This document shows, in pieces, positions 1 to 4,789 of a DNA stretch of 8,738 nt. A model generated the notes under the pieces. It saw only the letters and a program-made list of their open reading frames with translations, had not been told where the DNA came from and searched no databases. Origin of the DNA: Vulcanimicrobiota bacterium. Its GTDB lineage: Bacteria > Eremiobacterota > Eremiobacteria > Baltobacterales > Baltobacteraceae. Location: positions 1 to 8,738 of the forward strand of contig JASHZC010000121.1 of the NCBI GenBank assembly GCA_030042755.1. The letters run 5' to 3'. The position numbers were made by a program, and so were the translations under genes. The first letter of the stretch is position 1; every line of letters starts with the position of its first letter.

Positions 1-745
1 GCACAAAGCCGGCGACGCGCACGATTCCGCCGGCATGCACGACGGCCGTATCAGTTCGTACGCCGACGATCGCGCTCGGCAGCGGTGCCTGTGGCAAAAA
101 GCTCGCGAACGCGTAGCTCGAACCCCACTGGCCGATCGCAAAGACTGGACGCGGCGAGCGGTTCCAGCGAATGATGCCGTGCGCGTCGGTGTAGCGCGCT
201 TGGAATCCGCCCCCGACCACGAACTGCACGCGCATACGAGAAAGCGCTTCACCGGTGCCGAGATCGGTAGCGTAGAGCAAGAGTTCACCCGGCGCTTCTT
301 TTGAAATCAATCCCACGCGCGTGCGGTTGATCCACACCTGCTCGCCAACGTCACCGCGTCGCGCTTCGACAACGAAGAAGCCTTCACGCGATCCGAGCTG
401 CACGTCGATTTCGCTCGACTGAAATTGGTAGCCGCCGGGCGGCGTGAAGCTAAACGTCGCGATCGGACGCAGGCCTTTCGTGCCGATCGCTCGCGCGCGC
501 GCATTCGACCCGGCGGTGAGCACGTCGGCCGGATCGACTTGATAGACCGCAAACTGAACCGGCGCGCTCGAATACGTGTCGAGACGAACCGTCGTCGGCT
601 GCCAGGGCACGTTTGAATCGCTCGCAAAGAGGGCAAAGTAAGCGTCGAGTTTATGCAAGTCGACGATTGGGCGTGCAGCGGAGGCGGGAGCTGCGAGAAC
701 GGCGATCGCCAAAAGCGCGCCCAGAATTGAACGGAAGAGGAGCAC
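1..745 (-). CDS. Exported protein with macroglobulin-like beta domains, N-terminal part (possible alpha-2-macroglobulin family)
   Basis: The reverse strand is open without a stop for 248 codons and runs off the left edge, so only the N-terminus is present. The GTG start at 745 has GAGG six bases upstream, and no in-frame start lies further upstream. Residues 1-23 form a signal peptide: an Arg near the start, a hydrophobic core, then Ala-Ser-Ala before cleavage. The mature part is rich in alternating beta strands. Residues 153-200 read as a typical macroglobulin-like domain: a hydrophobic strand, Thr-Asp-Leu-Gly-Thr-Gly-Glu-Ala, then Tyr-Thr-Asp-Ala-His-Gly before the next strand. Residues 231-248 (Thr-Asp-Thr-Ala-Val-Val-His-Ala-Gly-Gly) resemble the start of an MG2 domain. 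Bacterial alpha-2-macroglobulins are large periplasmic or surface protease traps. The bait region and thioester, if present, lie outside the window. Another multi-domain Ig-like surface protein is possible. Confidence 0.6.
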   Translation of the reverse strand, partial: MLLFRSILGALLAIAVLAAPASAARPIVDLHKLDAYFALFASDSNVPWQPTTVRLDTYSSAPVQFAVYQVDPADVLTAGSNARARAIGTKGLRPIATFSFTPPGGYQFQSSEIDVQLGSREGFFVVEARRGDVGEQVWINRTRVGLISKEAPGELLLYATDLGTGEALSRMRVQFVVGGGFQARYTDAHGIIRWNRSPRPVFAIGQWGSSYAFASFLPQAPLPSAIVGVRTDTAVVHAGGIVRVAGFV

Positions 746-768
746 GACGCCTCGTGGATTCGCTTCGT

Positions 769-785
769 CCGGGGAGGGTCCCCGG
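769..785. repeat. Perfect 7-bp inverted repeat in the divergent intergenic region
   Basis: CCGGGGA and TCCCCGG form a perfect dyad around a GGG spacer in the 85-bp gap between the divergent starts at 745 and 831. Neither side carries a T-run, so it does not look like an intrinsic terminator. It could be a regulator binding site or a hairpin in the leader of the minus-strand gene; the sequence alone does not decide. I see no convincing -35/-10 pair in this gap. Confidence 0.35.
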
Positions 786-830
786 CGAGTTGAACTAAAC
801 CCGCCTCGCTACGCGTTTACGACCGAGAAT

Positions 831-1379
831 ATGAAGACAGCCTCAGACAAGATCGCCCTGCGCGGGCTCATGCTCGCGTTCATGCTCGTCGGCACCTGCG
901 TGCCCGGCTGGGCTGCCACGACGGCTCCGAAGGCCTCGGCAAGGCCGGCGATGCCCAAGCCGCCGATTCCGACCGTGCCGCTGCACACCGAGTTTATCGT
1001 GGAAGTGAATGCGAAAGGCCAAGTCGTGCGCGTGAAATCGGCTAAGGGCTGTAAGGATGTCATCTTCAACGCGCAGACGTACGGCAACGTGCTGCAAATG
1101 TGGATTCGCCATCCCGATGGTACCGCGGAGGTGGGACTCTACCGCGTAAGCTTCGACTTCGATCCGAAAACGAAGAAGGTCCATCGCGCCGTCGCGATCG
1201 TCTCGGAAGGCGGAAGCTGGGGAAACGAAGAGGGCGCAGCGACTCAGATGATGGACACGGCGGAACGTGAAGCGCGCGAGGCCGAAAAGCAGCGCAGCAC
1301 GCAACACGAGCAGCAATCCAAGAATCTTCCACCGCTGAATGCGATCGTTGGCAAACCGTCGCCGAGCGCGTCGCCCTAA
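831..1379 (+). CDS. Small exported protein of unknown function
   Basis: This 182-residue protein is not recognised as a named family. Residues 1-29 form a signal peptide: charged start, hydrophobic stretch from about residue 11 to 25, and a Gly-Trp-Ala-Ala cleavage region. A Pro/Ala/Lys-rich linker covers about 33-50. Residues 52-125 look like one small beta-rich domain with paired strands, beginning Glu-Phe-Ile-Val-Glu-Val-Asn-Ala-Lys-Gly-Gln-Val-Val. This layout faintly recalls TonB C-terminal domains, but the match is by eye and weak. Residues 135-165 are highly charged (Glu, Arg, Lys, Gln) and probably helical or coiled-coil, and the tail is Pro/Ser-rich. The ATG at 831 is chosen because the signal peptide follows at once; only a weak purine-rich site precedes it. 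The single mature-part cysteine (residue 74) cannot form an internal disulfide. A periplasmic or surface location is inferred. Confidence 0.75.
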   Translation: MKTASDKIALRGLMLAFMLVGTCVPGWAATTAPKASARPAMPKPPIPTVPLHTEFIVEVNAKGQVVRVKSAKGCKDVIFNAQTYGNVLQMWIRHPDGTAEVGLYRVSFDFDPKTKKVHRAVAIVSEGGSWGNEEGAATQMMDTAEREAREAEKQRSTQHEQQSKNLPPLNAIVGKPSPSASP

Positions 1380-1563
1380 GCCGCCGCTTCCGCGCGCGCT
1401 CTTCTTCGACGAAACAGCCGACCGCGCGCGTAGCTGCTCGTCGAAAGACGCCTATCCGAGCGAAGATCACGCTCGCGCCGTCATGTTGATGAACGGGCTC
1501 GAGCTCGGCGTGTATCGCTGCCGGTATTGCGACATGTGGCATCTGACCAGTCGCCGACCGTGA
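1339..1563 (+). CDS. Small CxxC zinc-ribbon-like protein overlapping the preceding gene
   Basis: This encodes 74 residues. The first 40 or so bases overlap the end of the preceding gene in another frame. Residues 1-20 are Arg/Pro-rich and may not all be translated; a TTG at 1348 is an alternative start. The C-terminal half is convincing: Cys33, Lys36 and Tyr39 are followed by Ser-Glu-Asp-His-Ala-Arg-Ala, then Tyr59-Arg-Cys61-Arg-Tyr-Cys64-Asp-Met-Trp67-His68-Leu-Thr. This matches the small bacterial proteins with a Cys-x2-Lys-x2-Tyr segment, a short helix, and Tyr-x-Cys-x2-Cys-x2-Trp-His-Leu-Thr. Cys33, Cys61, Cys64 and His68 are the likely zinc ligands. Function is unknown; nucleic-acid or protein binding is a reasonable guess for such a basic mini-ribbon. 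There is no clear Shine-Dalgarno site, so translation may depend on ribosomes finishing the upstream gene. Confidence 0.65.
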   Translation: MRSLANRRRARRPKPPLPRALFFDETADRARSCSSKDAYPSEDHARAVMLMNGLELGVYRCRYCDMWHLTSRRP

Positions 1564-1576
1564 TACACTAATTCGG
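1561..1576 (+). promoter_or_regulatory. Extended -10 promoter for a leaderless transcript
   Basis: TG-A-TACACT (1561-1569) is an extended -10 element, matching four of six bases of TATAAT plus the upstream TG. Its end lies seven bases before the ATG at 1577, so transcription would start at or next to the start codon. There is no Shine-Dalgarno site in this gap. I see no good -35 at the usual distance, which is tolerated for extended -10 promoters. The element overlaps the stop codon of the preceding small gene. Confidence 0.4.
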
Positions 1577-2422
1577 ATGAAATTTGTCAGCTTTTTCGAG
1601 CGCGACGGGCGTGCGGTTCCCGGGGTCTTGGCGGGCGACTCGATTCGCGCCATCGACGCCGCCTCGATGCTCGACTACATTGCGCTTTCGCCTGCGCAGC
1701 GCGCTGCCCGTCATACGGACCGAACGATCGCCGTGAGCGATGTAAAACTCGACGCTCCGGTTCGTCCGCTTCGCAACATCTTTTGCGTCGGCCGAAACTA
1801 TTTGGAACACGCAAAAGAGGGCGCCCGCCTCTTCGGCCGCGAGTTGAAGCTCCCCGACGTACCGACGTTCTTTACCAAGGCTACGGGAGCAATCGCCGCG
1901 CCCGGCGCGACGCTTCATTTGGAGGCAAGCGTTTCCGACGAATACGACTTTGAAGCCGAGCTCGCAGTCGTCATCGGTACGCGTTGTAAAAACGTGAGCG
2001 AGGCCGATGCGTTCGGCGTTGTGTTCGGCTATACCGCGTTCAACGACGTGACCGCGCGCGATCTCCAGCGCGCGCACCTTCAATGGTTCAAGGGCAAGAG
2101 TCTCGATGACGAAGCGCCGTTCGGTCCGTGGATCGTTTCGAGCGATGAAATCGGCGATCCGGAGAAGCTCGACATCGCGTTCCGCTTGAACGGCATCGAG
2201 AAGCAAAACAGCAACACCTCGAAGATGATCTTCGGCATCCCGCGCTTGATCGCAGAACTCTCGAGAGGTCTGACGCTCGAACCCGGCGACGTCATCGCGA
2301 CGGGGACGCCCGAGGGCGTCGGTTTCGCGCGCAACCCACCGGAATTTCTCAAAGATGGCGACGTGATGGAAGTCGAGATCGAAAAGATCGGCGTGTTACG
2401 CAACGTTTGCTCGATCGCGTAA
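1577..2422 (+). CDS. Fumarylacetoacetate hydrolase (FAH) family protein
   Basis: This 281-residue protein is a full-length short FAH-family enzyme, the group that includes FAHD1-type acylpyruvate hydrolase/oxaloacetate decarboxylase and the HpcE-type isomerase/decarboxylases of homoprotocatechuate breakdown. The first 60 residues or so are the small N-terminal lid. The catalytic fold runs from residue 64 to the end. Val-Gly-Arg-Asn-Tyr is followed by His78 and Glu81, spaced like the catalytic His-Glu pair of FAHD1. Lys101 lies in Phe-Phe-Thr-Lys. The Mg2+ ligands are Glu126, Glu128 (Phe-Glu-Ala-Glu) and Asp157 (Phe-Asn-Asp-Val). Lys172-Gly-Lys174 and Thr242-Gly-Thr-Pro-Glu-Gly-Val-Gly are also typical. 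All key residues are present, so it should be active. It is probably cytosolic, acting on a 2-keto acid such as an acylpyruvate; the exact substrate cannot be read from sequence. No pathway partners are adjacent. Confidence 0.93.
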   Translation: MKFVSFFERDGRAVPGVLAGDSIRAIDAASMLDYIALSPAQRAARHTDRTIAVSDVKLDAPVRPLRNIFCVGRNYLEHAKEGARLFGRELKLPDVPTFFTKATGAIAAPGATLHLEASVSDEYDFEAELAVVIGTRCKNVSEADAFGVVFGYTAFNDVTARDLQRAHLQWFKGKSLDDEAPFGPWIVSSDEIGDPEKLDIAFRLNGIEKQNSNTSKMIFGIPRLIAELSRGLTLEPGDVIATGTPEGVGFARNPPEFLKDGDVMEVEIEKIGVLRNVCSIA

Positions 2423-2425
2423 CGT

Positions 2426-3136
2426 CTACGCCTCTTCCTCGTCTCCCTCTTCGTCAACATCGCCGCCGATCGACCATCGTGCTCCTACGACGTGCGGGTC
2501 GAGACTGAGGACTCCGACGGCGCGCTCCACCTCTTTGTCCCTGCCGGAGATGACTCGAGCGACGATCTCAACGCGGCCGCCGGCAACGTCACGACTCTCG
2601 AGCCCGCGCAGATGCAGCGATGCGCCACCGATTGTCTCGAGAACCGTCGCACGAATGCGCTCCTCCTGATCCGCGATGCAGGTCACGACGATGTCATACG
2701 ATCGTGAAAGTTCGCTCTGCTCGAGCGGCTGGCGGTTGATACGCTGCACGAGCGGTCGCAGCAGGACGTTTGCGGCGAGGACCATCGCAGCGCCGACCGC
2801 GCCTTCTGCAAGAAACCCGGAGCCGCACAAGGTTCCTACCGCAGCCGTTCCCCACATCGTCGCGGCCGTGTTGAGACCGCGCACGCTAAAGCCTTCCTTG
2901 AAGATCACGGCGCCGGCAAGAAAACCGATTCCCGAGACGACGTACGCTGCGATCTGCGTCTGGTTGACGTTCGGTCCAAGCAACACCGATAGCGATGAAA
3001 ACAATGCGGCACCCACCGCTACGAGCGCGTTGGTGCGCAAGCCGGCCATACGCTGGCGCCATTGGCGTTCGACGCCGATCGCGATCCCGAGCAAGAATGC
3101 GATGGCGATTCTCAGCGCAAATGTCGAAAGGTCCAT
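2426..3136 (-). CDS. MgtC/SapB family membrane protein
   Basis: The protein has 236 residues, close to classical MgtC. About four to five membrane segments fill residues 1-130, carrying the family signature: Gly-Val-Glu-Arg-Gln-Trp-Arg (21-27), Ala-Gly-Leu-Arg-Thr-Asn (31-36), Ser-Gly-Ile-Gly-Phe-Leu-Ala-Gly-Ala (68-76) and Leu-Asn-Thr-Ala-Ala-Thr-Met-Trp (88-95). Residues 145-222 form the cytoplasmic ACT-like domain, followed by an acidic tail of mostly Asp/Glu. MgtC proteins support growth in low Mg2+; in Salmonella MgtC inhibits the F1Fo ATP synthase and is not itself a Mg2+ transporter. The gene starts nine bases after the upstream transporter stop, and an AGGCGG site overlaps that stop, so it is the second cistron of the M-box-controlled unit. 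Its 3' end faces the FAH gene with only three bases between stops. Confidence 0.92.
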   Translation of the reverse strand: MDLSTFALRIAIAFLLGIAIGVERQWRQRMAGLRTNALVAVGAALFSSLSVLLGPNVNQTQIAAYVVSGIGFLAGAVIFKEGFSVRGLNTAATMWGTAAVGTLCGSGFLAEGAVGAAMVLAANVLLRPLVQRINRQPLEQSELSRSYDIVVTCIADQEERIRATVLETIGGASLHLRGLESRDVAGGRVEIVARVISGRDKEVERAVGVLSLDPHVVGARWSIGGDVDEEGDEEEA

Positions 3137-3145
3137 AGACGCCGC

Positions 3146-4462
3146 CTACTGACCTAATTGCGGAAAGATGATTTGAACCGTCGAGATCCCGGTTAGAACC
3201 GCAACGATCACGACGGTCGCCCAGGCGATTCCGTTGAACGCGCGTCCGTTCGTCCAAGTTCCCATGAGGCGTTTGTTATTGATCAACAACAACATCAGCA
3301 CCAGCACGACCGGCAAGAGCACACCATTGAGCACCTGCGAATAGAAGATAATCGCCAGCAGCGGCGCGCCGGGAATGATCACCACGCCCGCGCCGATGAC
3401 GATAAGCGCGAGATACAGTCCGTAGAAAATGGGAGCGTCGGAAAACTTGTGATCGATCCCGCGCTCGAAGCCGAACGCTTCGCACACGTAATACGCGGTC
3501 GAGAGCGGTAAGATCGATGCCGTAAAGATCGCCGCGTTCAGCAGCCCGATGGCAAACAGCAGCGACGCGAACTCTCCAACGATCGGCTGCAAGGCGACCG
3601 CGACGTCGCTCGCGTCGTTGACTTGGATCTGATGGGCGGCCGGAACGCCGAGATTGTGTACGAAGATCGTCGCCGCGCAGGCGACGATGATGAAATACGC
3701 CACGATGTCGGTGACCAAGGCGCCCGTGATTACGTCGATCCGTGAGGCGGGATACTGTTCTTCGCGCACGCCCTTGTCGACGACGGCTGCTTGAATGTAG
3801 AACTGCATCCATGGAGAGATCGTCGTGCCGATAACGGCGATCACCATCAAGATGTAGGCCTTCGACGAAGAGAACTGCGGCAAAACGGTTTGCCTCAGGA
3901 TCTCGTGCCAGTTCGGGTGGACGACGATGCCGCTGACGACGTAGCAAAGATAGACGGCACAGAACGCAAAGAAGACGCGCTCGACCACCTTGTAGTTCCC
4001 GCGCGTAACCGTTACGAAAACTAGCACGGCGGCTGCGATCACGAAGATCGTCTTGAGCAACTGCGCCGCGTGGATGTGGATGTAAGAACCAAAAATCGGT
4101 GCCGCCGACGCGACGCCGGCAAATTCCGTCGCCGTGTTGCCGAGGTCGCAGATAACGAACAGCAGCAACACCCATGCCGTAACTTTGACACCGAAGTTCT
4201 CTCGAATGAGGTCGGCCAAGCCTTTACCCGTGACCGCACCCATTCGGGCGCACATCTCTTGCGTCACGATCAGTGCGATGGTCACCGGAATCAACAGCCA
4301 GAGCAGCGAGTAGCCGAACTGCGCGCCCGCCTGCGAATAGGTCAAGATGCCGCCGACGTCGTTGTCCGCGTTTGCGGTAATGATGCCCGGACCGACTACG
4401 GAGAGGAACATGACGACGCTGCGCAGGTGCACGCGCAAACGCATCGCGGATACAGCGGCCAT
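3146..4462 (-). CDS. Nramp-family divalent metal transporter, predicted Nramp-related Mg2+ transporter (NRMT type)
   Basis: The 438-residue protein has about 11 membrane segments and the Nramp layout. Helix 1 begins Val-Gly-Pro-Gly-Ile-Ile and runs into Ala-Gly-Ala-Gln-Phe-Gly-Tyr-Ser-Leu-Leu-Trp. The metal site is altered. The canonical Asp-Pro-Gly-Asn of helix 1 is Asp35-Val-Gly-Gly38 here, keeping the Asp but losing the Pro and Asn. The Met-Pro-His-Asn of helix 6 is Ser216-Pro-Trp-Met219. Helix 3 has Asp106-Leu-Gly-Asn-Thr-Ala-Thr-Glu113. Classical Nramps (MntH) use those Asp, Asn and Met residues to bind Mn2+/Fe2+; the NRMT clade lacks part of this set, has a wider site and moves Mg2+ and Mn2+. 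The start is fixed by a perfect AGGAGG six bases upstream. An M-box leader upstream and MgtC downstream support Mg2+ uptake at the inner membrane. Family assignment is certain; Mg2+ as main substrate is inferred. Confidence 0.93.
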   Translation of the reverse strand: MAAVSAMRLRVHLRSVVMFLSVVGPGIITANADNDVGGILTYSQAGAQFGYSLLWLLIPVTIALIVTQEMCARMGAVTGKGLADLIRENFGVKVTAWVLLLFVICDLGNTATEFAGVASAAPIFGSYIHIHAAQLLKTIFVIAAAVLVFVTVTRGNYKVVERVFFAFCAVYLCYVVSGIVVHPNWHEILRQTVLPQFSSSKAYILMVIAVIGTTISPWMQFYIQAAVVDKGVREEQYPASRIDVITGALVTDIVAYFIIVACAATIFVHNLGVPAAHQIQVNDASDVAVALQPIVGEFASLLFAIGLLNAAIFTASILPLSTAYYVCEAFGFERGIDHKFSDAPIFYGLYLALIVIGAGVVIIPGAPLLAIIFYSQVLNGVLLPVVLVLMLLLINNKRLMGTWTNGRAFNGIAWATVVIVAVLTGISTVQIIFPQLGQ

Positions 4463-4468
4463 CGTTCC

Positions 4469-4474
4469 CCTCCT
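4469..4474 (-). promoter_or_regulatory. Strong Shine-Dalgarno site of the transporter gene
   Basis: AGGAGG lies six bases before the ATG at 4462 and just downstream of the terminator T-run. The site lies outside the terminator stem, so control is expected at transcription rather than by hiding the ribosome site. Confidence 0.85.
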
Positions 4475-4488
4475 TTCTCGCGCCGAAG

Positions 4489-4526
4489 AAAATAAAAAAC
4501 TGCCACAACACCTCGTTGCGACAGTT
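4489..4526 (-). terminator. Intrinsic terminator of the M-box expression platform
   Basis: On the minus strand a 12-bp stem (arms 4515-4526 and 4498-4509, with two G-U pairs) closes a five-base loop and runs straight into TTTTTTATTTT (4499-4489). It sits between the aptamer and the Shine-Dalgarno site of the transporter, where a termination-type riboswitch places its expression platform. The expected logic is Mg2+ bound, P1 helix stable, terminator formed, operon off. Confidence 0.88.
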
Positions 4527-4531
4527 CGGTT

Positions 4532-4552
4532 CCCGCACGCCGCGGCGTCGGG
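4532..4552 (-). other. GC-rich hairpin between aptamer and terminator
   Basis: A near-palindrome folds as CCCG-ACGC, loop CGCG, GCGT, one bulged G, CGGG. It fills the linker between the aptamer's closing helix and the terminator. CGGT (from the aptamer end) and ACCG (after the hairpin) can pair around it, which would draw the 3' strand of helix P1 into a competing structure. Whether this is the antiterminator or only a spacer is not decided by sequence. Confidence 0.5.
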
Positions 4553-4555
4553 CTC

Positions 4556-4708
4556 TCCTCACCGTGGAGCTTCAGCACTGCACGCCGTAGACTCTCGTCA
4601 ACCGCATTAGATACCGCCTTGATCCGACGGTGCCTGGTCACCCATTGGGGTCTCTCGACCTTTCCGGGCAGCGGCTTGTTTTCGCGCAGACGCCTCGCCT
4701 AACGAGGA
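4556..4708 (-). ncRNA. M-box (ykoK leader) Mg2+ riboswitch aptamer
   Basis: The transcript of this strand matches the M-box consensus almost end to end. The closing helix P1 is UCCUC (4708-4704) with GAGGA (4560-4556). It is followed by GUUAGGCGAGGC, then helix P2, CUGCGCG (4689-4683) with CGUGCAG (4584-4578). Next comes GCUGCCC, a GGUC-GAGA-GACC hairpin and CCAAUGGGU (4672-4640), the most diagnostic block. The 3' side has UAAUGCGG and, late in the element, CAGUGCUGAAGCUCCACGG, matching AGUGCUAAAGCUCUACG of the Bacillus subtilis mgtE leader. Length (153 nt) is normal. M-box RNAs compact around several Mg2+ ions and switch off Mg2+ transport genes. Here the targets are the Nramp-type transporter and MgtC downstream. 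Confidence 0.95.
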
Positions 4709-4717
4709 ATCGTTGTA

Positions 4718-4747
4718 AGCGTACACGGCTTGCAATCGTTCCGTCAA
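4718..4747 (-). promoter_or_regulatory. Probable promoter of the M-box leader
   Basis: On the minus strand TTGACG (4747-4742) is followed after 18 bases by TACGCT (4723-4718), a weak -10. The start site would fall near 4711, three bases before aptamer helix P1, which is the expected position for a riboswitch leader. The -35 is strong and the -10 matches only three of six bases. Confidence 0.45.
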
Positions 4748-4762
4748 CCCAACCAGGGTTGA
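4744..4762. repeat. Inverted repeat TCAACCC-N5-GGGTTGA, possible operator
   Basis: A perfect 7-bp dyad with a five-base spacer overlaps the -35 of the M-box promoter and lies 27 bp before the pntAA start. Its position in the narrow divergent control region suggests a binding site for a regulator that could act on either unit. No T-run follows on either strand. I do not recognise it as the site of a named regulator. Confidence 0.4.
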
Positions 4763-4789
4763 ACAATCCGCCGCGGGAACGCACCGCTC

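Noticed and set aside
769..785. Intrinsic terminator at the CCGGGGA/TCCCCGG dyad
   Set aside because: It lies between divergent starts and has no T-run on either strand; kept only as an inverted repeat.
35..798. Plus-strand and other minus-strand open frames over the left-edge gene
   Set aside because: Arg-rich compositions without motifs, while the minus-strand frame from 745 has a signal peptide and coherent beta domains.
4463..4720. Manganese (yybP-ykoY) riboswitch upstream of the Nramp gene
   Set aside because: Expected for a Mn2+ transporter context, but the conserved blocks match the M-box along its whole length and the yybP-ykoY core is not seen.
4730..4789. Sigma-70 promoter for the pnt operon (TTGCAA or TTGAAC as -35)
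   Set aside because: No acceptable -10 follows at 16-18 bases from either element.
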